Assembly: GCF_031457455.1 (NCBI RefSeq) | Contig: NZ_JAVDWU010000011.1 | Location: 1 to 64,000, forward strand | DNA: 64,000 nt | Reading direction: 5' to 3' | Origin: Hydrogenophaga palleronii_A | GTDB taxonomy: Bacteria > Pseudomonadota > Gammaproteobacteria > Burkholderiales > Burkholderiaceae_C | Shown here: in pieces, positions 16,336-24,936 of the stretch | Numbering within the stretch: the stretch's first letter is position 1 | How the letters are laid out: each line of letters begins with the position of its first letter | The notes under the pieces: generated by a model | The model's database searches: none | Seen by the model: only the letters and a program-made list of their open reading frames with translations | What the model was told of the DNA's origin: nothing | Position numbers and translations under genes: made by a program

Positions 16336-17037
16336 GTGAAGATCTGCCGCCATGGCGGGTGCGCCCGCTGGCTGATGTCCTGGCTGCTGTTGCTCACACT
16401 CTGGCTGCCGGCACAGGCACAGCCCCTGTCGGTGATCCAGGAAGAGCTGTTGCGCACACCTGACGCGGTGCATCTGACGGCCCGCCTGCATATCGTGCCC
16501 GGGCCCTTGGTGGAAGACGCGTTGCTCAGGGGCGTGCCGCTGTATTTTGCGTGGCGTGCCGAGGTGATCCGCCCGCGCTGGTACTGGACCGACAAACGCG
16601 TGGCCAGCGCCTACCGCACCCTCAGGCTGGCCTACCAGCCCCTGACGCGACGCTGGCGCGTGAGCCTGTCCAATGAGGCCGCAGGTGGAACCAGTGGGGC
16701 GGGTCTGCAATACGCTTTGCACCAGAACTTTGACAGCCTGATCGAAGCCCTGGCTGGGGTGGGGCGGGTCTACCGTTGGAAAGTCGCCGACGGGGCGGGT
16801 GTGGCGGATGGTGATCCGGACGACTACCGGGTCGAATGGAGCATGCGGCTGGACCTCTCTCTGTTGCCCCGACCCTTTCAGATCGGCGTGGGCAACCAGC
16901 CGGAATGGAACATTGAGCGAGAAGGCCGACTCGTGTTGCCTCCCATCCACGCCAGCGAGCGGGTGCGAGCGGAAGAAACGGTCATCGGTGAGCCCTCGCC
17001 GCAAGCCGAACCGGATGCAGGTGTGCTGGGACGCTGA
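16336..17037 (+). CDS. DUF4390 domain protein, secreted
   Basis: About 233 residues from the GTG at 16336, which has GGAAGG upstream; a GTG at 16330 and an ATG at 16375 are alternatives. The N-terminus has a signal peptide (basic CRHGGCAR, then MSWLLLLTLWLPAQAQ with likely cleavage after AQA). The mature part is beta-rich without catalytic motifs and matches the DUF4390 family by its RPRWYWTDKRV and LRLAYQPLTRRWRV segments. The function is unknown. Genes of this family regularly lie between rsmB and the NtrY-type kinase, which suggests an envelope role linked to that two-component pair (inference). Confidence 0.8.
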   Translation: MKICRHGGCARWLMSWLLLLTLWLPAQAQPLSVIQEELLRTPDAVHLTARLHIVPGPLVEDALLRGVPLYFAWRAEVIRPRWYWTDKRVASAYRTLRLAYQPLTRRWRVSLSNEAAGGTSGAGLQYALHQNFDSLIEALAGVGRVYRWKVADGAGVADGDPDDYRVEWSMRLDLSLLPRPFQIGVGNQPEWNIEREGRLVLPPIHASERVRAEETVIGEPSPQAEPDAGVLGR

Positions 17038-17048
17038 CCGATCAGGTG

Positions 17049-19343
17049 ATGGCGCCCGATTCCCGTACTCCCCGTGACCAGACCGACGTGAGCAGCGCCG
17101 GCTCCACGCACCATTCGCTCAAGCTTGGAAAGTCCGGCATGCGCTGGGCGGTGGCGACCGGTCTGGTATTCATGACCGGTGTGGGCATGGTGCTGCTGTT
17201 CCTGCTCACGGTGGCCACACGCAATCGCGCGCTCTACGAGCAGAATTTCTCCTGGCTGGTTGGGGTCAACGTGGCGGTGGCGGTGCTGCTGTCGCTGATC
17301 CTGCTCTGGCTCGTGGTGCGCCTGGCCTTGCGCCTGAAGCGCGGAAAGTTCGGCAGCCGGCTGCTGATCAAACTCGCCTCCATCATCGGTCTGGTGGGTG
17401 TGCTGCCAGGCTTGCTGATCTACACCGTTTCCTACCAGTTTGTTTCCCGCTCCATTGAAAGCTGGTTCGATGTGCGCGTGGAGTCGGCGCTGGCGGCCGG
17501 CCTCAATCTGGGCCGAACCACGCTCGACACGTTGGCGGCGGACCTCAGCGGCAAGACCCGCGTGGCCGCCGAAGGCCTGGCGCGCGTGCCCAGTGCTTCT
17601 GCGGTGCTGGCGCTGGAGCGGCTGCGTGAACAGCTGGGCGTGACCGATCTGGTGCTCTGGAATGCAGCGGGTCAGCCGCTGGGCAGCGCGGGAAGCTCAC
17701 GGTTCGATCTCAGCCCCGAGCGGCCCAATCCCGCCCAGTTGCGCAACCTGCGCACGGTGCGGGTCATGGCGCAGATCGAAGGCCTGGAAGAAGGCAGCGA
17801 CGGCGAAGAGGAAGCCAGGCTGGCCGTGGGGCAAGCCCGCATCAAGGTGATGGCGCTGGTCAGTTCACCTGACTTCGGCTTTAGCGCCGAGCCGCGCTAT
17901 CTGCAGGTGGTGGCGCCGCTGCCCCCGGCGCTGGTAGCCGATGCACTGGCGGTGCAGGTGGCCAACCGCGAATACCAGGAGCGTGCCCTGGGACGGCAAG
18001 GCTTGCGACGCATGTACATCGGTACCCTCACGCTGGCGCTGTTTCTGGCGGTGTTTGGCGCCGTGCTGCTGGCCGTGCTCCTGGGCAACCAGCTCATCCG
18101 CCCCCTGCTGGTGCTGGCCGAAGGCATGCGGGAGGTCGCGGCTGGCAACCTCTCGCCCAAGCCCGCGCTCACTTCGCGCGACGAGCTTGCGGGCCTGACC
18201 CGCACCTTTGCGCACATGACCCAGGATCTTTCGGATGCCCGCACCGCCGTGCAGCGCAGCATGGAACAGGTCGATGCCGCGCGCGACAACCTGCAGACCA
18301 TTCTGGACAACCTGACCGCAGGTGTGGTGGTGCTGGATGAGCAAGGCCGCTTGCAAAGCGTGAACCCCGGCGCAGCGCGCATCCTGCGCACACCGTTGTC
18401 GCTGCACATGGGACAACCGTTGTCTCAGGTGCCGGGCCTGGAAGCGTTTGCCAGCGGTGTGCTGCAGCAATTCGAACGGTTTCTTTCAGACCAGACACCC
18501 CACCAGGGCGGTCACTGGCAACAGTCGTTTGAGCTCACCGCCACGGGCACCACGCCGTTCGACGAAGGCATCACCCTGATTGCACGAGGCGCGCTGTTGC
18601 CGCGCAACGAGCGCCTGCTGGTGTTCGACGACGTGTCCGAGATGGTTTCGGCGCAGCGGGCCAAGGCCTGGGGCGAGGTGGCCCGGCGGCTGGCGCACGA
18701 AATCAAGAACCCGCTCACACCCATCCAGCTCTCGGCCGAGCGGCTGGCGATGAAGCTGGAAGGCAAAGTGCAGCCGCCCGAGCAGGCCATTCTGAACAAG
18801 TCGGTTCGCACCATCGTGGACCAGGTCGACGCCATGAAGCGCCTGGTCAACGAGTTCCGTGACTACGCCCGCCTGCCAGCGGCCCAACTGGCCGCCGTGG
18901 ACCTGAACGCGCTGGTGCGAGAATTCATGAGTCTGTACGAACATGCGCCAGTGCCCGTGCGCTGCGAACTGGCCGAAGGGCAGGTCATGGCCATGGCCGA
19001 TGCGCATCAGGTGCGCCAGATTCTGCACAACCTGGTGCAGAACGCGCAGGACGCCATGAGCGGGCAGCCAGGGGCCGAAGTGCAACTGCGCACCGCCCGA
19101 TCCGAGTCGGGAAAATGGGTGCGGCTGGTCATCAATGACCGCGGCCCCGGGTTTGCCGAGCACATCCTAAAGCGGGCGTTCGAGCCTTATGTGACCACCA
19201 AGACCAAAGGCACCGGCCTGGGGCTGGCCGTGGTCAAGAAGATCATGGACGAGCACGGTGGTCGCGTGGACATCAGCAACCGCCAGATCGAGGGGCAGCC
19301 TGCAGGCGCCCAAGTATCGCTATCATTCGCAGTTGCGAATTGA
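17049..19343 (+). CDS. NtrY-like membrane sensor histidine kinase
   Basis: 764 residues from the ATG at 17049. There are membrane spans near residues 36-60, 74-98 and 115-135, a periplasmic stretch, a further span near 325-345, HAMP (RPLLVLAEGMREVAAGN), PAS (LTAGVVVLDEQGRLQSVNP), HisKA with phospho-acceptor His at 550 (RRLAHEIKNPLTPIQLSAERL), and HATPase_c with N-box NLVQNAQDAM and GTGLGLAVVKKI. The architecture is NtrY, linked in other bacteria to nitrogen or redox control. The gene ends with the downstream regulator start 30 bp later and is probably cotranscribed with it. The signal sensed is unknown. Confidence 0.92.
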   Translation: MAPDSRTPRDQTDVSSAGSTHHSLKLGKSGMRWAVATGLVFMTGVGMVLLFLLTVATRNRALYEQNFSWLVGVNVAVAVLLSLILLWLVVRLALRLKRGKFGSRLLIKLASIIGLVGVLPGLLIYTVSYQFVSRSIESWFDVRVESALAAGLNLGRTTLDTLAADLSGKTRVAAEGLARVPSASAVLALERLREQLGVTDLVLWNAAGQPLGSAGSSRFDLSPERPNPAQLRNLRTVRVMAQIEGLEEGSDGEEEARLAVGQARIKVMALVSSPDFGFSAEPRYLQVVAPLPPALVADALAVQVANREYQERALGRQGLRRMYIGTLTLALFLAVFGAVLLAVLLGNQLIRPLLVLAEGMREVAAGNLSPKPALTSRDELAGLTRTFAHMTQDLSDARTAVQRSMEQVDAARDNLQTILDNLTAGVVVLDEQGRLQSVNPGAARILRTPLSLHMGQPLSQVPGLEAFASGVLQQFERFLSDQTPHQGGHWQQSFELTATGTTPFDEGITLIARGALLPRNERLLVFDDVSEMVSAQRAKAWGEVARRLAHEIKNPLTPIQLSAERLAMKLEGKVQPPEQAILNKSVRTIVDQVDAMKRLVNEFRDYARLPAAQLAAVDLNALVREFMSLYEHAPVPVRCELAEGQVMAMADAHQVRQILHNLVQNAQDAMSGQPGAEVQLRTARSESGKWVRLVINDRGPGFAEHILKRAFEPYVTTKTKGTGLGLAVVKKIMDEHGGRVDISNRQIEGQPAGAQVSLSFAVAN

Positions 19344-19372
19344 CAACATCGACAGAGAGAACGAACCGAGCC

Positions 19373-20068
19373 ATGGCCACTATTCTGGTTGTAGACGATG
19401 AACTGGGAATCCGGGATTTGCTCTCCGAGATCCTGAATGATGAAGGCCACACGGTCGAACTCGCCGAGAACGCTGCCCAGGCCAGGGCCGTGCGCGCACA
19501 AATGCGGCCAGACCTGGTGCTGCTCGACATCTGGATGCCCGACACCGATGGCGTGACCCTGCTCAAGGAGTGGGCCAGCACCGGCCTGTTGTCCATGCCT
19601 GTCATCATGATGAGCGGGCATGCCACCATCGATACCGCCGTCGAAGCCACACGCATCGGCGCCAGTGCGTTTCTTGAAAAACCGATCACGCTGCAGAAGC
19701 TGCTCAAGGCGGTTGATCAGGGCCTCAACAAGTCGGCCGAACGGGCGGCCGTGGCCATGGTGACCGCCGCAGTGTCGGGCACCAGCTTCACCAGCGAGCT
19801 CACCGTGGAAGAGGCCATGACCGGCGGCACACTGCCCGAGCCTGTCATGGACGTGGGCCCACAACCCCATCAGTCGTTCAACCTCGACGGCCCGTTGCGC
19901 GAGGCGCGCGACGAATTCGAGAAAGCCTACTTCGAATACCATCTGGCACGGGAGTCCGGCTCGATGACGCGGGTCGCAGAAAAGACCGGCCTGGAGCGCA
20001 CGCACCTGTACCGCAAGCTCAAGCAACTGGGCGTCGATCTGGCCCGCAGCAAGCGCAGCGCACTCTGA
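19373..20068 (+). CDS. Response regulator with Fis-type HTH, NtrX-like but without AAA+ domain
   Basis: 231 residues from the ATG at 19373. The receiver domain (ILVVDDE at residue 4 on, phospho-acceptor Asp52 in LLDIWMPD, conserved Lys in FLEKP) is followed by a linker of about 60 residues and a Fis-type helix-turn-helix (MTRVAEKTGLERTHLYRKLKQLGV). NtrX and other NtrC-type regulators are about 450 residues with a sigma54-interacting ATPase between these domains. Here that ATPase and its GAFTGA motif are absent and no gap or frameshift is visible. It should act as a simple DNA-binding regulator. It follows the kinase gene directly. Confidence 0.9.
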   Translation: MATILVVDDELGIRDLLSEILNDEGHTVELAENAAQARAVRAQMRPDLVLLDIWMPDTDGVTLLKEWASTGLLSMPVIMMSGHATIDTAVEATRIGASAFLEKPITLQKLLKAVDQGLNKSAERAAVAMVTAAVSGTSFTSELTVEEAMTGGTLPEPVMDVGPQPHQSFNLDGPLREARDEFEKAYFEYHLARESGSMTRVAEKTGLERTHLYRKLKQLGVDLARSKRSAL

Positions 20069-20100
20069 GCCCCGCCTGATTTTGGCGATGGCAAAGCTGC

Positions 20101-20106
20101 TATACT
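20101..20106 (+). promoter_or_regulatory. Probable -10 element of the tRNA-Phe promoter
   Basis: TATACT lies 13 bp upstream of the tRNA 5' end, which places a start point about 7 bp before the tRNA. A convincing -35 is not seen at the standard distance; TTGGCG at 20082 is too close. Confidence 0.4.
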
Positions 20107-20119
20107 TCCGCTTCTGTTT

Positions 20120-20195
20120 GGCCCGGTAGCTCAGTTGGTAGAGCAGCGGATTGAAAATCCGCGTGTCGATGGTTCGATTCCGTCCCAGGCCACCA
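20120..20195 (+). tRNA. pheT: tRNA-Phe (anticodon GAA)
   Basis: 76 nt with the anticodon loop TTGAAAA (GAA at 20153-20155), T loop TTCGATT and an encoded CCA end. The acceptor strands are GGCCCGG and CCAGGCC, which leaves a C5-A68 mismatch; the usual bacterial form has G at position 68. The 3' end (20173-20197) has a near-copy at 42554-42577, so the gene is probably an integration target. A strong terminator follows at 20232. Confidence 0.95.
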
Positions 20196-20231
20196 AAAGT
20201 TCAGTCTCTGCATGTTCGGCATGCCTCATAG

Positions 20232-20265
20232 GCCCCTAAGTAAGTCAAATACTTAGGGGCTTTTT
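20232..20265 (+). terminator. Rho-independent terminator after tRNA-Phe
   Basis: GCCCCTAAGTA (20232-20242) pairs perfectly with TACTTAGGGGC (20250-20260); loop AGTCAAA, then five T residues. Confidence 0.93.
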
Positions 20266-20500
20266 GTTGATGGAGTTGGTATGGGTGTCGTCCACGCGCG
20301 AGGCGATTTTGAGTGATCTGGAGGGAATTGACTTTCCATCGGACGCTTCCGGGCTGTGCTGGCGGGTGGCCCTTCCAGTCGTGGATGGGGAGCCGCGGCC
20401 GTTGAAGCGCAGGCTATGAGGTGCTCTTGATTGAAGTTCGATTGAGCAGGTGGTCCAAAGCGGCCCACCAGTCGCTCACCCCACGTCTCGTAGGGGTGCC
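20266..20500 (+). other. Intergenic stretch at the start of the glycan island
   Basis: No gene can be supported. A 49-codon open frame with an ATG at 20270 and a TGA at 20417-20419 (MELVWVSSTREAILSDLEG and onward) looks protein-like in composition but lacks a ribosome-binding site separate from the terminator and is not a family I recognise. It may be a remnant of the element that integrated at tRNA-Phe. Promoter sequences for the following operon are expected here but not clearly visible. Confidence 0.4.
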
Positions 20501-22060
20501 ATGGTGACTAGGTTATTGCACCCACTCGCTGCCTTTTGCGTACTGTCGGCGCTTGGCGTGCTGTTCATTTTGAACAGCTACCCCTTCATGTACCCGGGGT
20601 ACGACATGTGGTGGCACATGGGAGCCATTGACACCGCCCAGTTGGCCGGCCCGCGAATTTCAGGCTCGCGATTTTGGCACTGGGTTTGGAGCGGAGCACT
20701 TTCCTGGCTGCCCTCCGCTTCCTTCTTTGACCGGGCACTTATCGTGCACCGCGTCCAGTTTTTGCTTGCCGTTGCCCTCGTCGGGCTGTCTGGGTATTGG
20801 ATCCTTCGCACGATCTTCCATCGCACCACCGTTCACCGAGCGGAGCTCCTCCTATTCGCCTGGCTGGGCGTGCTCATCTGGTTGATCATGCAGGGCACTT
20901 ATTCGCAGGCGGTTTTTGGTGGTCGGGAGTCCCGGGTCGTCATGTCGTGGATGTCCTGGTACTCCATCAACTACCAAATTGCGCTCTCCACATGTCTGCT
21001 GGCGGGCGCGGCGCTGCTGTACGCGGTTGTGATGCCCTTGTCTACTGAGCGACGCATGCTCATGTTGCTGGCCTCTACTGCCAGTCTGCTGCTCACGGCG
21101 CTGATCCACGCGGCCGAGGTTCCCTACTTCCTCTTTGCCATGGCGATTGTTGTTGCTCTATATGTCCGAGGGCGCAGGGGCTTGCTGTGGGTCTTGGTTT
21201 TGTTCATGGCGGTCGCTCTCAGTCTCTACCTGGCGCTGCGCTTTTCATACCGCACCCCAGAACTGTTGAGGGTGGCAATGCAGGGCGATTGGGGCATGCT
21301 CGCCGATCGTGTTTCCCGGTATGGTCAATACTTGGTTGTGCAGGGTGCCAACAGGCGTTCTACCGGCTGGAACACGCTCTACACTCTGAGCACATTGCTG
21401 CTCTGCGTCAGTCTGCTCGTCGCATGGCGATTGCCATCGAGGGCGGCCATCAAGCCCATGCTGTTCGTGCTTCTGACGGGTCTCCTGCCGTTGATGCTGC
21501 TGTTTCAGTGGAGCGCCGGCTTGCTGGCTACCATTACGTATGCCAATCTAGCGTGGCGGTTTGCCTTTTCGAGTTTTTTGTTTCTTGCCATTCCCATTTT
21601 TCTGGTCTTGCTCGGCCAACTTCTTCCCGTTCGAGCCAAGGCATGGGGTCAGGTGACTGCGGCAGTGCTGATCGCTTTGTGCGTCTACGTCCACTCACGC
21701 TGGGTGGATAGCCAACAGATCGTCAACACCTTTGCGGCTTCGATTGTGCGAAGTACGGACCCTCGCCAGATGTACTTTGACCTTTCGACCGAAGAACAAG
21801 AGGCTCTTGATTCGATGCATGCGCGTCTGATTCAGTCGCCTCCCGGCAAACCGCTGTGCGTGGACATTTTCAGCGCTTACTACCTCTTTTTCCTGAAGGA
21901 TTTCCGTGGGGTCTATGTTCCTGGCAATGTCAACCGCCTGCCCACTGTCGAGCATCGAAAGCATCGCTGTCGCTTCCCGCGCGATGGCGGGGACCTTGTT
22001 GCACTGGGAATCAAGCAGCCACCCTGGCGCTTTCGCTTGGCGCAAGACCCTGTGAATTGA
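20501..22060 (+). CDS. Polytopic inner-membrane protein, candidate GT-C glycosyltransferase or polymerase
   Basis: 519 residues from the ATG at 20501, with AGGGG upstream. About ten to eleven hydrophobic spans are visible, then a soluble C-terminal part of about 120 residues. After the first span comes PGYDMWWHMGAIDTAQ, an acidic/aromatic motif in the first external loop that resembles the acidic motif of GT-C fold glycosyltransferases. No recognised Wzy, WaaL or PglB signature is seen. As the first gene of the glycan cluster and its only multi-spanning non-ABC protein, it could be a polymerase, a ligase or a lipid-phosphate-sugar-dependent transferase. The specific function is unknown. Confidence 0.75.
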   Translation: MVTRLLHPLAAFCVLSALGVLFILNSYPFMYPGYDMWWHMGAIDTAQLAGPRISGSRFWHWVWSGALSWLPSASFFDRALIVHRVQFLLAVALVGLSGYWILRTIFHRTTVHRAELLLFAWLGVLIWLIMQGTYSQAVFGGRESRVVMSWMSWYSINYQIALSTCLLAGAALLYAVVMPLSTERRMLMLLASTASLLLTALIHAAEVPYFLFAMAIVVALYVRGRRGLLWVLVLFMAVALSLYLALRFSYRTPELLRVAMQGDWGMLADRVSRYGQYLVVQGANRRSTGWNTLYTLSTLLLCVSLLVAWRLPSRAAIKPMLFVLLTGLLPLMLLFQWSAGLLATITYANLAWRFAFSSFLFLAIPIFLVLLGQLLPVRAKAWGQVTAAVLIALCVYVHSRWVDSQQIVNTFAASIVRSTDPRQMYFDLSTEEQEALDSMHARLIQSPPGKPLCVDIFSAYYLFFLKDFRGVYVPGNVNRLPTVEHRKHRCRFPRDGGDLVALGIKQPPWRFRLAQDPVN

Positions 22061-22094
22061 CTGGTCCGACTCACTCCCAAAAAAACGCTTGCTC

Positions 22095-23390
22095 ATGACC
22101 TCCGCCCATCCACTCATTGCCATCATCGGCCTCGGCTACGTTGGCTTGCCTTTGGCAGTCGAATTCGGAAAACACCGCCCGGTGTTGGGGTTCGATATCG
22201 ACGCAACGCGCGTGGCCGATCTGCAGGCAGGAAATGATCACACCCTGGAATGCAGTGCGTCGGACCTGGCCGCTGCCACCCACCTCCAGTACAGCGCCAA
22301 TCCTGAAGACTTGAAACGGGCCCAGATATTCGTGGTGACGGTGCCCACACCTGTGGATCAGGCCAACCGCCCCGACATGACACCATTGCGCAAAGCGAGC
22401 CAGACCGTGGGCCGCGCGCTCAAGGCGGGCGATATCGTCATCTACGAGTCCACCGTGTATCCGGGCGCCACCGAAGAAGTGTGTGTGCCCGAACTCGAAC
22501 AAGCCAGCGGGCTCAAGTTCAACCAGGATTTCTTCTGTGGCTACAGCCCGGAGCGCATCAATCCGGGCGACAAGGTCAACACACTCACGACCATCAGGAA
22601 AATCACCAGCGGTTCAACGCCCGAAGTGGCGGACGTGGTAGACCAACTCTATGCGCAGATCATCAAAGCGGGTACCTGGAAGGCCAGCAGCATCAAGGTG
22701 GCAGAGGCCGCGAAAGTCATTGAAAACAGCCAGCGCGATCTCAACATCGCCTTCGTCAATGAACTCTCCGTGATCTTTGATCGCATCGGGATCGACACGC
22801 TTGAAGTGCTGGAGGCTGCCGGCAGCAAATGGAACTTTCTTCCTTTCCGGCCGGGCATGGTGGGTGGCCACTGTATTGGCGTCGATCCGTACTACCTCAC
22901 CCACAAGGCCGAAGAGCTTGGCTATCACCCCCAGGTGATTCTGGCGGGACGGCGCATCAATGACAATATGGCGCGCTATGTGGCGCGCAACACCGTCAAG
23001 CGCATGCTGCAGAACCGCATGGATGTGCCGCGTTGCCGCATCGGCGTTCTGGGTATCACGTTCAAGGAAAATTGTCCCGACATCCGCAACAGCAAGGTCG
23101 TGGATGTGGTGAACGAGCTACTGGGCTGGGGTGCCCAGGTGGTGGTCGCCGATCCTTGGGCCAGTGCGCAAGAAGTGCAGCGCGAATACGGCCTCTCGCT
23201 CGGCGAAATCACCCCCGAGCAACCGGTGGACGCCCTGATCGTCGCAGTGGGCCATAACGAGTACCGGAACGCCGAGCTGAGCGACTTGCGCCGACTTTGC
23301 AGGGGCGAACACCCCGTGCTTTCCGATGTGAAAGGCCTGTACAACCGCCACGAGGCTGCCGCACTGGGGTTTACCGTTTTCCGACTCTAA
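22095..23390 (+). CDS. UDP-N-acetyl-hexosamine 6-dehydrogenase (WbpO/TviB/WbpA family)
   Basis: 431 residues from the ATG at 22095; a TTG 6 bp upstream is less likely. It oxidises C6 of a UDP-HexNAc to the uronic acid with two NAD+. The Rossmann motif GLGYVG is at residues 12-17, and the catalytic cysteine is Cys260 in PGMVGGHCIGVDPYYL. The C-terminal domain has TFKENCPDIRNSKVVD. The sequence (LAVEFGKHRPVLGFDI, TVPTPVDQANRPDMTPL) is of the TviB/WbpO type. With the next three genes it forms a pathway like wbpA-B-D-E of Pseudomonas or wlb of Bordetella, so UDP-GlcNAc is the likely substrate here. Confidence 0.88.
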   Translation: MTSAHPLIAIIGLGYVGLPLAVEFGKHRPVLGFDIDATRVADLQAGNDHTLECSASDLAAATHLQYSANPEDLKRAQIFVVTVPTPVDQANRPDMTPLRKASQTVGRALKAGDIVIYESTVYPGATEEVCVPELEQASGLKFNQDFFCGYSPERINPGDKVNTLTTIRKITSGSTPEVADVVDQLYAQIIKAGTWKASSIKVAEAAKVIENSQRDLNIAFVNELSVIFDRIGIDTLEVLEAAGSKWNFLPFRPGMVGGHCIGVDPYYLTHKAEELGYHPQVILAGRRINDNMARYVARNTVKRMLQNRMDVPRCRIGVLGITFKENCPDIRNSKVVDVVNELLGWGAQVVVADPWASAQEVQREYGLSLGEITPEQPVDALIVAVGHNEYRNAELSDLRRLCRGEHPVLSDVKGLYNRHEAAALGFTVFRL

Positions 23391-23397
23391 TCACACC

Positions 23398-24345
23398 ATG
23401 AAGAACTTTGCCCTGATTGGCGCGGCTGGCTACATTGCCCCCCGCCACATGCGTGCCATCAAAGACACGGGAAATCACCTGGCCGTGGCCTATGACATCA
23501 ACGACTCCGTGGGCGTGATAGACAGCATCTCACCGCAGAGCGAGTTTTTCAGCGAGTTTGAGCGCTTCTACGAGCATGCCCAATGCCTGAAGCGTCAACC
23601 CGCCAATGCGCTCGACTATGTCGCCATCTGCAGCCCCAATCACCTGCACCATGCGCATATTGCCGCAGGCCTTCGATTGGGATGTGACGTGATCTGTGAA
23701 AAACCGCTGGTTCCCACGCCCGAATTGCTGGACGAACTGGCGCGTGTGGAACGGGAAACCGGCAGGCGGGTGTACAACATTCTTCAACTGCGCCACCACC
23801 AGGCCATCGTGAACCTGCGCAACAAGGTGAGCGCTGCCGCCGACAACACCAAGTTTGATGTGGAGCTGACTTACATCACCAGCCGCGGCAAGTGGTACGC
23901 AGAAAGCTGGAAAGGCGACCCACGCAAGTCCTTTGGGGTGGCCACCAACATCGGTGTGCATTTCTACGACATGCTGCATTTCATCTTTGGCAAGCTGCAA
24001 CGCAACGTGGTCCACTACAGTGGCGAGGCGAAGGCGGCAGGCTACCTGGAATACGAACGTGCCCGCGTGAGGTGGTTTCTGTCGATCGACGCCAACGATT
24101 TGCCAGAAGAGGTCAAAGGCCGCAAGACGACCTACCGCAACATCGACATCAGCGGCGAACAACTCGAGTTCAGCGAAGGATTCACGGATCTGCACACCAT
24201 CAGCTACCAGGAAATCCTCGCTGGCCGGGGGTATGGTCTGGACGATGCGCGCCACTGCATTGAGACTGTCAATGTGATCCGCACGGCGCAGGCCGTCAGT
24301 GGCACAGGTGGTGAAGCGCATCCTTTTCTGGCGAGGCTGAAATGA
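23398..24345 (+). CDS. wlbA: WlbA/WbpB-like UDP-N-acetylglucosaminuronate 3-dehydrogenase
   Basis: 315 residues of the Gfo/Idh/MocA family. It should oxidise C3 of UDP-GlcNAcA, giving the 3-keto sugar for transamination. The NAD-binding N-terminus is IGAAGYIAPRHMRAI, and the catalytic EKP is at residues 101-103 (VICEKPLVP). The C-terminal domain has TNIGVHFYDMLHFIFG. It lies 7 bp after the dehydrogenase gene and overlaps the acetyltransferase start by four bases (ATGA), so it is in the same operon. The symbol is by family and context. Confidence 0.85.
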   Translation: MKNFALIGAAGYIAPRHMRAIKDTGNHLAVAYDINDSVGVIDSISPQSEFFSEFERFYEHAQCLKRQPANALDYVAICSPNHLHHAHIAAGLRLGCDVICEKPLVPTPELLDELARVERETGRRVYNILQLRHHQAIVNLRNKVSAAADNTKFDVELTYITSRGKWYAESWKGDPRKSFGVATNIGVHFYDMLHFIFGKLQRNVVHYSGEAKAAGYLEYERARVRWFLSIDANDLPEEVKGRKTTYRNIDISGEQLEFSEGFTDLHTISYQEILAGRGYGLDDARHCIETVNVIRTAQAVSGTGGEAHPFLARLK

Positions 24346-24920
24346 ACTACACCGCACACCCCAGCGCGGTGATCGACGATGGTGCCGAAATCGGAGAGGG
24401 TTCAAGAGTCTGGCATTTCGTGCACGTGTGCAGCGGTGCCCGTGTGGGAAAGGGCGTGTCGCTTGGGCAAAACGTGTTCGTGGGCAACAAGGTGGTGGTG
24501 GGCGACCGTTGCAAGATCCAGAACAATGTCAGCCTCTACGACAACGTCACGCTCGAAGAGGGGGTCTTTTGTGGGCCCAGCATGGTGTTCACCAACGTCC
24601 ACAACCCCCGAGCTCTCATTGAGCGCAAAAGCGAATACCGCCATACGCTGGTCAGGAGGGGCGCGACACTCGGTGCCAACTGCACCATCGTTTGTGGCGT
24701 CACCATTGGTGAGCACGCCTTCATTGGTGCCGGGGCCGTGGTCAACCGCGACGTCAAGGCCTATGCGCTCATGGTAGGCGTGCCGGCCAGGCAGATCGGG
24801 TGGATGAGCGAATTCGGCGAACAATTGCCTCTGCCATTGCTAGGTGCGGGAGAAACCACCTGCAAGCACACCGGTGAGGTATACAGCCTGGACGGCGATA
24901 CCTTGCGCCGCCACCCTTGA
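24342..24920 (+). CDS. wlbB: WlbB/WbpD-like UDP-3-amino-sugar N-acetyltransferase (left-handed beta-helix)
   Basis: 192 residues built of hexapeptide repeats (GVSLGQNVFVGNKVVVGDR, NVSLYDNVTLEEGVFCGPS), with the typical insertion MVFTNVHNPRALIERK and C-terminal YALMVGVPARQIGW. It should acetylate the 3-amino group of UDP-GlcNAc3NA, yielding the 2,3-diacetamido uronate. Gene order (dehydrogenase, acetyltransferase, aminotransferase) equals wlbA-B-C of Bordetella. The start overlaps the stop of wlbA. Confidence 0.87.
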   Translation: MNYTAHPSAVIDDGAEIGEGSRVWHFVHVCSGARVGKGVSLGQNVFVGNKVVVGDRCKIQNNVSLYDNVTLEEGVFCGPSMVFTNVHNPRALIERKSEYRHTLVRRGATLGANCTIVCGVTIGEHAFIGAGAVVNRDVKAYALMVGVPARQIGWMSEFGEQLPLPLLGAGETTCKHTGEVYSLDGDTLRRHP

Positions 24921-24936
24921 GCAAACTGCGTCAATC

